A stretch of 64,000 bases of DNA from Ferdinandcohnia humi_A (GTDB lineage: Bacteria; Bacillota; Bacilli; Bacillales; Bacillaceae_L), in assembly GCA_047608075.1 (NCBI GenBank), contig JBLKRX010000011.1:84806-148805 (forward strand), read 5' to 3'. Position 1 is the stretch's first letter. Each line of letters opens with the position of its first letter. The notes below the pieces were generated by a model that worked only from the letters and a program-made list of their open reading frames with translations, had not been told where the DNA came from and did no database searches. Shown here in pieces: positions 8,080-17,456 of this stretch. The position numbers were made by a program, and so were the translations under genes.

Positions 8080-8769
8080 TTATTTTACTTCGACCCAGCC
8101 GTTTTTAATGGCAACTACTACAGCTTGCGTGCGGTCGTTTACATTCATTTTTTGTAAAATGTTACTTACATGGTTTTTAACCGTTTTTTCGCTAATATAT
8201 AAATCGTCACCAATGCCGCGATTGCTCTTTCCATCTGCAAGTAATTGAAGGACCTCACATTCTCTCCTAGTAAGGATATGTAGAGGACGACGAATTTCCA
8301 TTACCGCTAATGGATTTGCTGGCGCTCCGTATCCACTTGGGACTGCTAGACGACGATATTCTTTTACTAAATTATGGGTAACCTTCGGATGCAGGTAAGA
8401 TCCACCGTCCGCAACGACCTTAACCGCTTCTACTAGAGAATCCGCATCCATTTCCTTTAATAAATAACCGTTCGCTCCAGTCTTAAGGGCATGCGTCACA
8501 TAGCTTTCATCATCGTGGATCGACAAGATAATTACTTTCGTATCAGGGTATGTTTCAATTAATTGCTTCGTTGCTTCGACACCGTTCAAGTGTGGCATAT
8601 TGATATCCATGATTACGACATCAGGCTTATGCTGCTCAACAAGTGTGACTGCTTGCGCCCCATCGTCACCCTCTGCAACTACCTTAAAGGTCGGTTCAAA
8701 ATCTAATATTCGTTTAACACCTTCTCGAAATAATTGGTGATCATCAATAATTACTATGTTTGTTTTCAT
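8080..8769 (-). CDS. degU: DegU response regulator
   Basis: A 229-residue NarL/FixJ-type regulator, the same length as B. subtilis DegU. It has a receiver domain with the phosphoacceptor Asp in VVIMDINMPH and a C-terminal LuxR-type helix-turn-helix (LTRRECEVLQLLADGKSNR, then ISEKTVKNHVSNIL). Phosphorylated by DegS, DegU controls degradative enzymes, motility and competence genes; unphosphorylated it helps ComK activate competence. ATG 8769 lies 8 bases after GGGGGAGG; an in-frame TTG at 8775 would be too close to that site. A 260-bp gap separates it from degS, leaving room for its own promoter. Confidence 0.97.
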   Translation of the reverse strand: MKTNIVIIDDHQLFREGVKRILDFEPTFKVVAEGDDGAQAVTLVEQHKPDVVIMDINMPHLNGVEATKQLIETYPDTKVIILSIHDDESYVTHALKTGANGYLLKEMDADSLVEAVKVVADGGSYLHPKVTHNLVKEYRRLAVPSGYGAPANPLAVMEIRRPLHILTRRECEVLQLLADGKSNRGIGDDLYISEKTVKNHVSNILQKMNVNDRTQAVVVAIKNGWVEVK

Positions 8770-9032
8770 GTCCAACGCCTCCCCCTTTCATTCTGACAAT
8801 TAAGGCAATTTCAGTCAATACACCTTTAGCAGTAAATCAATCCAAAATTCCCACTTTTTTCTAAGGAGAATTACACAAAAAAGTGACATACCATTTCTTG
8901 TAAGGTATCATGCCTTTTTCAAATAATTCTACCAATTAGCCCAAGCACTCTCATTCTTTTGATGCTACAGTAATCTGGCATGGATGTCTATGCTAAAATT
9001 CACCAATTCAGGGTAGCCTATTAAGCTACCCA

Positions 9033-10172
9033 TTACACATCAATTGGAACCTGAATGATGATGATTGTTCCTGCACCTATGCTTGAATCAATTGTCATAT
9101 TCCCGTCTAGTAAATCTACACGTTCTCGCATACCAATTAAACCGAATGAATCATTTTTTTTCTCGCGAATATCAAAGCCTTTTCCATTGTCTTTTACGAC
9201 AACCATTACCTGATGCCTACTAATTTCAAGTTTCACTGCGATTTCTTTTGCTTGTGCATGCTTTAATGCATTTTGAACTGCTTCCTGGACCATGCGAAAT
9301 AAGGCTACTTCAAATTTCGCTGGAATTCTTCTTTCTGAGCCAATATACACAAATGTAATTTTAGTCTCACTGTTATATTCTTCGATTGTAGCAAGATATT
9401 TTTTGAGGGTTGGAATTAAACCTAAATCATCAAGTGCCATTGGTCGTAGGTCATAAATAATTCTTCTGACCTCGTACAGTGCAGAACGAACCATTTTTCG
9501 AAGGTCATGAATTTCACGATACCCATCCTCTGGATTTTCACGAAATACCTTATCAATAATTTGTGAACGCAGCATTACATTGGCGAGCATCTGAGCAGGA
9601 CCATCATGAATTTCACGTGAAAGTCGACGGCGTTCCTCTTCCTGTGCTTCAATAATTTTTAATCCAAAATCCTGCTTCTGCCTTGCATCCTCAAGTATCT
9701 CCCCGACCTGACGGAAATCACTATTTAAATAATTTAACACGACTGAGATTTGACCAACTAAATGGTCAGCCCGCTCAATGGTTTCATTTAAACCAACTAA
9801 ACGTCTTTCAAGCTCATCACGGCGATCACGCAGCTGCTTTTCTTTTTGACGAATCACAGTAAGCTCCATTTGAAGCTGATGCGCCTTTTCGTACGCATTT
9901 CGGATTTCTTCTTCTGTATATTTTTTAAAATGACTGCTTACCTCAGATAGTCGTTTTCTAGCAAACATGGAGTGCTTTTCAAGTTTGTCCCCTTCATCAA
10001 TAATGTGACTAACTTGTTGCTTGATATCACGAAGTTCATCGGCTAACGACTCATATTCCTGCCTTGATTGTTCACCAATTCGAAATATTTCTCCTTTGCT
10101 ATGATCAACAGTCTTCACCATTTTTTCTAAGATTGTATCGAGCGCCTTTATATCAAGCTTTTTGGTAGCCAT
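9033..10172 (-). CDS. degS: DegS sensor histidine kinase
   Basis: A 379-residue soluble kinase without membrane segments. Residues 1-170 are a long coiled-coil sensor region, His189 in SREIHDGPAQ is the phosphorylated residue of the HisKA_3 domain (the same position as in B. subtilis), and a HATPase domain follows with DNGKGFD and a glycine-rich G2 box. DegS phosphorylates DegU. ATG 10172 is preceded closely by GGTGGGG. A sigma-A promoter lies about 65 bp upstream. Confidence 0.97.
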   Translation of the reverse strand: MATKKLDIKALDTILEKMVKTVDHSKGEIFRIGEQSRQEYESLADELRDIKQQVSHIIDEGDKLEKHSMFARKRLSEVSSHFKKYTEEEIRNAYEKAHQLQMELTVIRQKEKQLRDRRDELERRLVGLNETIERADHLVGQISVVLNYLNSDFRQVGEILEDARQKQDFGLKIIEAQEEERRRLSREIHDGPAQMLANVMLRSQIIDKVFRENPEDGYREIHDLRKMVRSALYEVRRIIYDLRPMALDDLGLIPTLKKYLATIEEYNSETKITFVYIGSERRIPAKFEVALFRMVQEAVQNALKHAQAKEIAVKLEISRHQVMVVVKDNGKGFDIREKKNDSFGLIGMRERVDLLDGNMTIDSSIGAGTIIIIQVPIDV

Positions 10173-10234
10173 AACCCCACCATCACTTTCGTAAAATTCT
10201 CGTTTATTTCATCTTGTTAACTTGAATCACAAAC

Positions 10235-10263
10235 ATTACACGTATATTACATTCTTCTTCCAA
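10235..10263 (-). promoter_or_regulatory. Probable sigma-A promoter of degS
   Basis: Minus strand: TTGGAA (10263-10258), a 17-base spacer, then TGTAAT (10240-10235), about 60 bp upstream of the degS start codon. Confidence 0.6.
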
Positions 10264-10277
10264 CTAAAAACAAATGA

Positions 10278-10306
10278 TTGAAGTACGAATTATGTCGATT
10301 TATAAT
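10278..10306 (+). promoter_or_regulatory. Sigma-A promoter of yvyE and the LCP gene
   Basis: TTGAAG, a 17-base spacer and a perfect TATAAT. It faces away from the degS promoter, so the two operons are divergent. Confidence 0.75.
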
Positions 10307-10451
10307 AGAAGAATGGGCAAAAATCCTTATTTTATTATTTGCTTATATTTCCGTAAAGCTAACTCGGCCACATTTGCCGCCGTAGTTATACCTATGCGTT
10401 TAAGAGAGTTATTTATGCTTTCTTAAGAGCCAGTAAGGAGGCTATAAGTAA

Positions 10452-11084
10452 ATGCTTAGTCAATATTATACAGTAAAAGGCTACGGAGAGCATGAAATAA
10501 ATATACAAAAGTCTAGATTTATCGCATATATTTCCCGCGCTACAACAGAAGCAGAGGCACAGGATTTCATTCAGCAAATCAAAAAGAAGCACTGGGATGC
10601 AACCCATAATTGTTCTGCCTACCTCATTGGTGAAAATGACCATATCCAAAAAGCAAATGATGACGGTGAGCCAAGTGGGACTGCGGGAGTTCCCATACTT
10701 GAAGTTTTGAAAAAAAAGCATCTAAAAGATACAGTTGTTGTCATAACTAGGTACTTTGGCGGAATAAAATTAGGTGCAGGTGGACTAATCCGTGCATACG
10801 GAAAGGCAACCTCCGAAGGACTTCAGGCTACTGGAATTGTTGAACGAAAGCTCATGAGAGTCATGCATACAAAAATTGACTATACCTGGCTTGGAAAGGT
10901 TGAAAATGAACTTCGCTCTTCTTCCTACCAGCTCAAGGATATCCATTATATAGAAGATGTAGAAATAGAAACCTATGTCGAGGAAGGTCAGAAGCATCAA
11001 TTCTTTGAGTGGATGACAGAACTTACTAACGGTAAAGCTGATATTTCTGAAGGTATTGTGACATATTTAGAAATAGAGATATAG
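10452..11084 (+). CDS. yvyE: YvyE, YigZ/IMPACT family protein
   Basis: A 210-residue protein with the IMPACT N-terminal domain: KSRFIAYI near residue 20, HNCSAYLIG near 55, and the hallmark DDGEPSGTAGVPIL and VVVITRYFGGIKLGAGGLIRAY. A small ferredoxin-like C-terminal domain follows. IMPACT-family proteins interact with the translation apparatus in eukaryotes; the bacterial role is not settled. ATG 10452 follows AAGGAGG. It is the first gene of a two-gene unit with the LCP gene 19 bp downstream, the same neighbours as in B. subtilis. Confidence 0.93.
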   Translation: MLSQYYTVKGYGEHEINIQKSRFIAYISRATTEAEAQDFIQQIKKKHWDATHNCSAYLIGENDHIQKANDDGEPSGTAGVPILEVLKKKHLKDTVVVITRYFGGIKLGAGGLIRAYGKATSEGLQATGIVERKLMRVMHTKIDYTWLGKVENELRSSSYQLKDIHYIEDVEIETYVEEGQKHQFFEWMTELTNGKADISEGIVTYLEIEI

Positions 11085-11103
11085 ATCCGAAAAGGGGAAA
11101 AAA

Positions 11104-12132
11104 ATGAATAACAATTCAAGAATTATTAGAAGACGAAAAAAGAGAAAAGGTCTAAAAATCATTAGAGCTCTTTTATTTATATTTATAACGCTCCTTTTAG
11201 TTGTTGGAGGATACGCTGGGTTCTTATTTTATAAAGCACAGCAAGTAGCAGACCAAACCTATGAGGAAATCGACCGAGAGGCGATCCCAGATCACCGCAC
11301 TGAAAAAATTAAAGTAAAAGAAGATCCGTTCACAATGCTTTTAATGGGTGTTGATGACCAAGAAGGTGGACTTGGTCGGGCAGACGTTCTTATGCTCGTG
11401 ACCGTTAACCCAAAAACAGAGGATATTTTCTTAGTAAGTATACCTCGTGATACGAGAACGTATTTCCCTGATTGGGATAAAGAAGATAAGATCAATCATT
11501 CGTACGGTATTAATGGCGTTACCTCTACAATTAAAACTGTCACAAACCTACTTGATATACCGATTGATTATTATGTAACGACCAACTTCCAAGGTTTTGA
11601 GGATGTTGTAGACTCACTTGGAGGCATCACTGTTGACGTGCCTTTTACGTTTAAAGCTCAATTAACTGGCTCTTTAAAATGGAAGACATATTACGAAGGC
11701 GAAATGGATTTAAACGGGAATGAAGCCCTTGCGTATGTGCGCATGAGAAAATCAGACCCGATGGGTGACTTCGGACGAAATGAAAGACAAAAGCAAGTTG
11801 TGAAGGAAATTGTGAAGAAAAGCGCATCATTAACGTCCATCACAAAAATTGATAACGTCCTTGACGACGTAGGTGAAAACGTAAGAACGAATATCCCATC
11901 AAGAGACTTTTTAAGCTTTGTCCAATTGTATTCTAAGTTAAAAGATACCGAGATCCAATCACTCAAGCTCGAGGGCTATGATGATACGATTGGTAGCGTG
12001 TATTACTTTATCCCAAGCGACGATTCAATTAATGAAATCAATGAAACACTAAACTCTGTTCTTGACGGAACGTATGTACCAGAACCGGAGACAACTGAGG
12101 ATGAAACTAATACTACGACTGGTGGGTATTAA
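11104..12132 (+). CDS. LCP family polymer-peptidoglycan ligase (TagV/TagU-like)
   Basis: A 342-residue LytR-CpsA-Psr protein: a very basic start (RRRKKRKG), a signal-anchor helix at about 19-42, and an extracellular LCP domain with LLMGVDDQ, VSIPRDTRTY and LAYVRMRKSDPMGDFGRNERQ carrying the conserved Arg and Asp residues. LCP enzymes transfer undecaprenyl-linked polymers (teichoic acids, secondary wall polymers) to peptidoglycan. The position after degS-yvyE matches B. subtilis yvhJ/tagV. The C-terminal tail is acidic and Thr-rich. Its likely substrate here is the polymer started by TagO (33.9-35 kb). Confidence 0.93.
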   Translation: MNNNSRIIRRRKKRKGLKIIRALLFIFITLLLVVGGYAGFLFYKAQQVADQTYEEIDREAIPDHRTEKIKVKEDPFTMLLMGVDDQEGGLGRADVLMLVTVNPKTEDIFLVSIPRDTRTYFPDWDKEDKINHSYGINGVTSTIKTVTNLLDIPIDYYVTTNFQGFEDVVDSLGGITVDVPFTFKAQLTGSLKWKTYYEGEMDLNGNEALAYVRMRKSDPMGDFGRNERQKQVVKEIVKKSASLTSITKIDNVLDDVGENVRTNIPSRDFLSFVQLYSKLKDTEIQSLKLEGYDDTIGSVYYFIPSDDSINEINETLNSVLDGTYVPEPETTEDETNTTTGGY

Positions 12133-12159
12133 TTCAATAAAACTATCGTAAAACCAGAC

Positions 12160-12187
12160 AAACTGCCGAATTTTCGGCAGTTTTTTT
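12160..12187 (+). terminator. Terminator of the LCP gene
   Basis: Perfect 10-bp stem AAACTGCCGA/TCGGCAGTTT followed by TTTT. Confidence 0.92.
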
Positions 12188-12259
12188 AATGTTTCAACAA
12201 AGTTCGTGAGTATTTCCTCCTATTTTCATTCTAAAGTCGAAATTAATCCCTTATACAGG

Positions 12260-12288
12260 TTGGAATTCAATAAGAATTTAGTTATTAT
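12260..12288 (+). promoter_or_regulatory. Probable sigma-A promoter of the amidase operon
   Basis: TTGGAA, 17-base spacer, TATTAT, ending 43 bp before the amidase start codon. Confidence 0.6.
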
Positions 12289-12330
12289 AAAACTATTCGA
12301 TCAAAATCTACAAAGTACGGGGGATGACAA

Positions 12331-14919
12331 GTGAAAAAACTACTAGTTTCGACTATCCTTGCAGCAAGCACACTCGCGCCTACTATTGTTCATGGAGAGG
12401 AAAATGCAGCTTCAATTTCTTCTCAATCGCTCTCATTTCCATTTAATGTTCTATCAGACAAGGAAGTAATCCTTAGAAAAGGAGCTACCACTTCCTATCA
12501 ACAGGTAACCACTCTCCCAATTGGAAAAGAGTATATGGTTATCGATCAGTTCATTAATGCAAATGGCGAAAAATGGTACCGTGTGGATTTAGGATCTGTA
12601 AAAGGATGGGGATTAGCTGAATCTTTTTCAGCTACAGTTGAAAACGAACAACCAGCTGGACAGGATATTGTTGGTAAAACCTTAGCAATTTTAGACAATC
12701 ATACTCCTGTTCGTAAGGGTGCAACGACATCCTATGATATCGTTCAAACACTACCTTCCGGGTACAAAGCAACGATTATCGATTCATTTACAAACTCAAG
12801 TGGAGAAGTCTGGTATCGAGTAGACTTAGGAACTCTAAAGGGCTGGGTCATTAGCACAGCGTTCCAAACTACTTCGACTGAAACAGAACTCCCTGAGGAT
12901 CAAGAGACAAATGATTTTGCAAACCAAACTCCAACTCAGGATGTTGTGGGACAAACCCTAATCATTGGTACCAACAACACTCCAGTCCGTAAAGGGGCTA
13001 CGAGTTCCTACGATATCGTGAAAACCTTAGCTTCTGGACAACAAGTTAAAATCATCGACACCTTTAAAAATGCAGCTAGTGAAACTTGGTATAGAGTCGA
13101 CCTAGGTAGCGTAAAGGGTTGGGTCATCAGCACATCCTTCAAACAGGATACACCTACTACAAATCCATCAGATGGTTCTAGCAACCTTCCAGGTGGAGGA
13201 AATACTCAAGGTCCTAACGATTTAACGCAAGTGCTTGGAAAAACAGTATATAGTAACAGTCTTACAGTTCCCGTTCGTAAAGGTGCTACACCTACATATG
13301 CAACGGTTGCTACCTTGAAGCTTAACGAACAAGTTAAAGTAATTGATACTTTTACGCACACTACCGGAGAAGTTTGGTACCGTATTGAGCTTTCGTCAGG
13401 AATTAAGGGCTGGGTGGTTGCGACTTCTGTTCAAGAAACTCCTAGCATCAACAAGACATTCTATGTAAATGTGGACCATGCGATTGCAAGAAGTGGTCCG
13501 TCCTCTCAACTTGAGGAAGTAACTTCTTTTAGAAAAGGTTCTGCTGTTAAAGCAATCCAATCACAACATGATGAATCTCAACAGCTTTGGTACCAGATTG
13601 TGAACCAATTTGGAGAAACTGCTTGGATCAATTCTGCCGATGTTACAGAGACTGCAATTCCAATGAATGTAACAAAAATCGTTGGAACACGCCAAGCTAC
13701 CCTATACAAAGGTGCAACGTTCCAATATGCTGTCGTTGAAAAGCTACCTTACAATTCGAAGGTTACTGTTCTTCAAGAGTTTGTAAATAATGAAAACCAG
13801 ACATGGGTACGGATCAAATCTGCATCAGGTAAAACTGGTTGGGTACCATCTTGGGAAATCTATGACTCTTTAAAAGATTATGATTACCTGTTTGCATTAA
13901 ATAATGCAACACTGCGAAAGGGTGCCTCTACTTCCTATGCAAAAATAGCAACTGTTTCAAAGGGCTCCTCATTAATCCGGCTATGGCAGCATGGTAATTG
14001 GGTAAACGTTGAAGACCTTAAAGGAAATCGTGGCTGGATTCAGCTATCAGAGACTTCAAAGACATCAATCACAAAGCTTTTAGTACCAACTTTTGAAGTG
14101 CAAAATGGCGACAATTATTTAATTTGGAACAAACCTTTCAATTTTAATTTGAAATATACAACTCTATCAAACAATCGATTACAGTTATCTGGTAACCTAA
14201 CACAAATAGATGTACCAGACATGTCGATTCCTGGTATCGAACGAATTGAAGTGAATAACGCAGATCCAGTTAACCAAACGGTGACACTTCAGTTCCAGCC
14301 TGGTTACACATTTACAATTCGAAACCATGAAAACACGGTATCCATAAAAGTTCATCAAGTTGGTCTTGTTGGTAAGAAAATTATTATCGATGCAGGCCAT
14401 GGTGGTTCAGATCCAGGCGCAATTGGATACTCTGGCTTACGTGAAAAAGTGGTCACATTAGATACGGCAATGCTAATCAAGCAAGAGCTTGAAAATGCGG
14501 GTGCAACCGTTCTTTTAACAAGAAGCTCTGATATGTATCTTCAGTTGTCAGAACGTACAGAAATTGCAAATCTATCAGACTATGACGCTTTTATTAGTGT
14601 TCATACAGACTCGTTTTCTACGACATCTAGAGGTACAACTACTTTCTACAATAGGTCACTTAACTTTAACTCAACAAAGAGTATTCAGTTGGCAGCTATT
14701 GTTCAAAAGCATTTGATTCAAAATCTAGGAACCTACAACCGTGGAACAAAAGAGCAAGAGTTCTACGTGAATAAGTACAATGGATTACCAAGTATCTTAG
14801 TTGAGCTTGCGTTTATCTCAAATCCGAGAGAGGAAGGCTTGTTAAAAACACAAGAATTCCGTCAAAAGGCTGCAACAAGTATTAGACAAGGATTAGAGGA
14901 ATATTTTTCAGCTTTTTAA
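12331..14919 (+). CDS. Secreted N-acetylmuramoyl-L-alanine amidase with seven SH3b repeats
   Basis: An 862-residue secreted enzyme that cleaves the bond between MurNAc and the stem peptide. A signal peptide (1-22) is followed by seven bacterial SH3 repeats (about 40-570), each with the pattern RKGAT.SY..V..L and a WYRV...KGW core. A beta-rich AMIN-like segment (about 580-680) and an Amidase_3 domain (683-862) complete it. The zinc ligands are visible: His690 in DAGHGG, Glu705, His758 in SVHTD and catalytic Glu825 in VELAF. The start is GTG 12331 after GGGGGA. B. subtilis LytC has the same catalytic domain but CWB2 wall anchors; SH3b repeats replace them here. It heads a three-gene set with two other SH3b proteins. 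Confidence 0.95.
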   Translation: MKKLLVSTILAASTLAPTIVHGEENAASISSQSLSFPFNVLSDKEVILRKGATTSYQQVTTLPIGKEYMVIDQFINANGEKWYRVDLGSVKGWGLAESFSATVENEQPAGQDIVGKTLAILDNHTPVRKGATTSYDIVQTLPSGYKATIIDSFTNSSGEVWYRVDLGTLKGWVISTAFQTTSTETELPEDQETNDFANQTPTQDVVGQTLIIGTNNTPVRKGATSSYDIVKTLASGQQVKIIDTFKNAASETWYRVDLGSVKGWVISTSFKQDTPTTNPSDGSSNLPGGGNTQGPNDLTQVLGKTVYSNSLTVPVRKGATPTYATVATLKLNEQVKVIDTFTHTTGEVWYRIELSSGIKGWVVATSVQETPSINKTFYVNVDHAIARSGPSSQLEEVTSFRKGSAVKAIQSQHDESQQLWYQIVNQFGETAWINSADVTETAIPMNVTKIVGTRQATLYKGATFQYAVVEKLPYNSKVTVLQEFVNNENQTWVRIKSASGKTGWVPSWEIYDSLKDYDYLFALNNATLRKGASTSYAKIATVSKGSSLIRLWQHGNWVNVEDLKGNRGWIQLSETSKTSITKLLVPTFEVQNGDNYLIWNKPFNFNLKYTTLSNNRLQLSGNLTQIDVPDMSIPGIERIEVNNADPVNQTVTLQFQPGYTFTIRNHENTVSIKVHQVGLVGKKIIIDAGHGGSDPGAIGYSGLREKVVTLDTAMLIKQELENAGATVLLTRSSDMYLQLSERTEIANLSDYDAFISVHTDSFSTTSRGTTTFYNRSLNFNSTKSIQLAAIVQKHLIQNLGTYNRGTKEQEFYVNKYNGLPSILVELAFISNPREEGLLKTQEFRQKAATSIRQGLEEYFSAF

Positions 14920-15032
14920 TCAATTAAATACTAGATAGAATAGAGAGGGATCTTCTTTTGCTTAATAAGTAAAAGATAGTCCCTTTCTATGGGTGTATGG
15001 GTTTTTAAAATACATTTTCAGGGGGAATTCAT

Positions 15033-15716
15033 ATGAAATATAAAAAGACGATTATCGGTGGTGCGTTGGCTTTCGGTATCGGGGTAGCTGCTTTCTTACC
15101 GTCAACAATCACTGCATCAAATAATGTTATCCTAGCAAGTGTAGATTGGGTTACCTCACAATTAAACCCAATTAACTCTAAAATTACTGCACTAGAATCA
15201 AAAATTAATAGCCAGCAACAAGAGATTAATAGCTTAAAACAGCAGTTATCAAACGGTGGTGTTGTGGTTACACCTCCTCCAAGCTCAACTATTCCAAGCA
15301 CAGTCTATGTTTCAAAAAATAATGTAACGATTCACTCTGGTGCTACAAGAGATTACCGTGTTATAGCGACTAAATCAGCTGGAGCACAGCTAAAAGTAAT
15401 TGACACGTTTAACGGATCAACTGGGGTATGGTACCGTGTCGAAGTATCTTCTACTGTTAAAGGATGGATCTTCTCAGGTGATATCTCAACAACTCCTGTA
15501 TCAGTATCTGAACCTTCAACTGTTGTAGCAAAGAGTGAAACCAAGATTCGCAAAGGCGCTACAACTTCCTATCCTGTAGTCAAAACTGTTGCTAGCGGTA
15601 CATCATTAAAATACATCTCAGCTTTTACAAATGCTGCAGGTGAAACGTGGTATAATGTTGAGATTTCCGGATTACGTGGTTGGGTGAACAGCAGTCTTGT
15701 CGAGGTGAAGGCATAA
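15033..15716 (+). CDS. Secreted SH3b-domain protein with coiled coil
   Basis: A 227-residue protein: signal peptide (about 1-29), a coiled coil near 45-75 (ITALESKINSQQQEINSLK), a proline-rich linker, and two SH3b domains (about 88-155 and 160-226) almost identical in pattern to those of the neighbouring amidase. There is no catalytic domain. It may be a wall-bound adaptor or modifier for the amidase. Only one base separates its stop codon from the next start, so the two are surely co-transcribed. ATG 15033 follows AGGGGG. Confidence 0.85.
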   Translation: MKYKKTIIGGALAFGIGVAAFLPSTITASNNVILASVDWVTSQLNPINSKITALESKINSQQQEINSLKQQLSNGGVVVTPPPSSTIPSTVYVSKNNVTIHSGATRDYRVIATKSAGAQLKVIDTFNGSTGVWYRVEVSSTVKGWIFSGDISTTPVSVSEPSTVVAKSETKIRKGATTSYPVVKTVASGTSLKYISAFTNAAGETWYNVEISGLRGWVNSSLVEVKA

Positions 15717-15717
15717 A

Positions 15718-17229
15718 ATGAGGAAATTCCTATTTTTGTCTCTTTCTCTATTGTTGTTCTTTTCGTTCCCAACACATCAACATGCGGAAACAGTGACATA
15801 TCCGAATCAAGTGAATGTGTCAATTTACTCAAGCACTTCTTTTTCAATCAATCTAGCTGGAACCTATCAGCTAGTAAACCTACAAACGGGTGAAAAAAGC
15901 ATCCTATCAACTGGTTCGAAAACAGTAACTAAATCAGGCAGCAATGTGACACTAACAGATGGTGCTACTGTTTACCAATCAAGCACTGGTTTTAAAATGA
16001 ATGAAATCCAAGGTGGAGTAAAGCAAGTTAGCTTTTTGGCAGACACTCCAATTTACAAAGGAGCTACAACTAGTTACGCGATTGCAACAGTTGCACCAAA
16101 AGGATCAATTGCCGCATATAACGATACATTTACAAACGGTAGTGGTGAAATTTGGTATAATGTTACACTAAATGGAACAACTGGTTGGGTACAAAGCGTG
16201 TCTTCACAGCTTATCGATTCCCCTGTAGTTCCACTTGCAACGGTGAATAACCTAAAATATCGCGGAAGCTTCGAACTAAAGCCAAGTGGTGAAAAGGTAC
16301 AGGTTATCAACCAGCTTGACATGGAAGACTATTTAAAAGGTGTCGTACCAAGTGAAATGCCATCTTCATGGCATATAGAAGCACTAAAAGCACAAGCCAT
16401 CGCGGCACGAAGCTATGCACAAAACTCTATGAATCTATCAAACACAACGTCTAGCCAGGTATACCGTGGCTTTAGTGGGGAAACAGCACGAACAAACCAA
16501 GCCATCGAAGAAACAAAAGGATTACTTGTAAAATACAACGGAAAACCAATCCAAACCTTCTTCTACTCAACAAGTGGTGGACGCACATCGAACGTTGGTG
16601 ACGTTTGGAACTCAAACCAAAGCTCGTTCCCATATTTAGTGAGTGTGGAAGATAAGTATGAAGTTTCACCGTATAGCAGCTGGAGCTACACATTTTCAGC
16701 TTTATCTGTTTTAAAACAATTTGGATTTAACGATTCCACGATATTATATGACGTACTTTCAGTACCATCCGGGGCAAACGGAGAAGTACGAGCGGTAACA
16801 GTTAAAACAAGCAATGGGGACAAAACAATAAGCGGTAACGAAAGCGTTATTCGCAAACTATTCCCTACAGGCGAATCAAAATACTACAATCAAATTCTAT
16901 CAAACTGGTTTACGATTAAAGTGAACAAAGAACAAAAAGACCTAAGCGTTCAAACCGCTGCAGGAACGGAAGATTTATCAGCTGTTAAAGGACAAATGGT
17001 ACAAACAGCAGCCGGTGTACAAACCATCTCCGAAGAAAACGTAACCGTTCAAACCGCAAACGGGCGAATCTCAACCGTCGGTGGAGTCGACTCCATCGTC
17101 CTAAACGGAAAAGGCTGGGGCCACCGCATCGGCATGAGCCAATACGGCGCCAAAGGCTACGCCGAAAACGGCTGGACCGCCGAACAAATCCTCACCCACT
17201 ACTTCCAAGGGACCACCGTGTCGAAATAG
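15718..17229 (+). CDS. SpoIID/LytB-like secreted protein with SH3b domain
   Basis: A 503-residue secreted protein. After a signal peptide (1-23) comes a beta-rich region, one SH3b domain (about 103-165) and a SpoIID domain starting near 180, with the family motifs MEDYLKGVVPSEMPSSW, EALKAQAIAARSYA and, at the C-terminus, GWGHRIGMSQYGAKGYAENG. SpoIID is a lytic transglycosylase in spore engulfment; the vegetative relative LytB enhances amidase LytC. Pairing with the upstream amidase suggests the same partnership. A long variable insert (about 405-460) of VQTA-rich repeats splits the domain. A terminator follows 97 bp later. Confidence 0.9.
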   Translation: MRKFLFLSLSLLLFFSFPTHQHAETVTYPNQVNVSIYSSTSFSINLAGTYQLVNLQTGEKSILSTGSKTVTKSGSNVTLTDGATVYQSSTGFKMNEIQGGVKQVSFLADTPIYKGATTSYAIATVAPKGSIAAYNDTFTNGSGEIWYNVTLNGTTGWVQSVSSQLIDSPVVPLATVNNLKYRGSFELKPSGEKVQVINQLDMEDYLKGVVPSEMPSSWHIEALKAQAIAARSYAQNSMNLSNTTSSQVYRGFSGETARTNQAIEETKGLLVKYNGKPIQTFFYSTSGGRTSNVGDVWNSNQSSFPYLVSVEDKYEVSPYSSWSYTFSALSVLKQFGFNDSTILYDVLSVPSGANGEVRAVTVKTSNGDKTISGNESVIRKLFPTGESKYYNQILSNWFTIKVNKEQKDLSVQTAAGTEDLSAVKGQMVQTAAGVQTISEENVTVQTANGRISTVGGVDSIVLNGKGWGHRIGMSQYGAKGYAENGWTAEQILTHYFQGTTVSK

Positions 17230-17251
17230 AGGTACGCGGGGGGACACGGGT

Positions 17252-17420
17252 GGGACATGGGGACAGGTTCCTTGTCCCAGTTTGTGGTGGTGTGACGCGG
17301 GGACAGGTTCCTTGTCCCAACCCGAGAGGCAGATCATCTGCCTTTTTTTTGTGGTGGGACATGGGGACAGGTTCCTTGTCCCGGTTTGTGGTGGGACGCG
17401 GGGACAGGTTCCTTGTCCCA
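17252..17420 (+). repeat. Four copies of the REP-like palindrome, left of the RAYT gene
   Basis: The 19-mer GGGACAGGTTCCTTGTCCC occurs at 17260-17278, 17300-17318, 17364-17382 and 17401-17419. Its ends (GGGACA/TGTCCC) are inverted, giving a hairpin with a TTCC-centred loop. Copies 1 and 3 are preceded by TGGGACATG, so each unit carries an extra GGGAC. All four face the same way, toward the RAYT gene and opposite to the copies on its other side. Confidence 0.9.
17327..17350 (+). terminator. Terminator of the SpoIID-like gene
   Basis: Stem AGGCAGA/TCTGCCT with a 3-base loop followed by eight Ts, lying between the second and third palindrome copies. Confidence 0.85.
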
Positions 17421-17456
17421 ACCTGCAAATCTACTATAACATCCCAGTTTCTCCTC

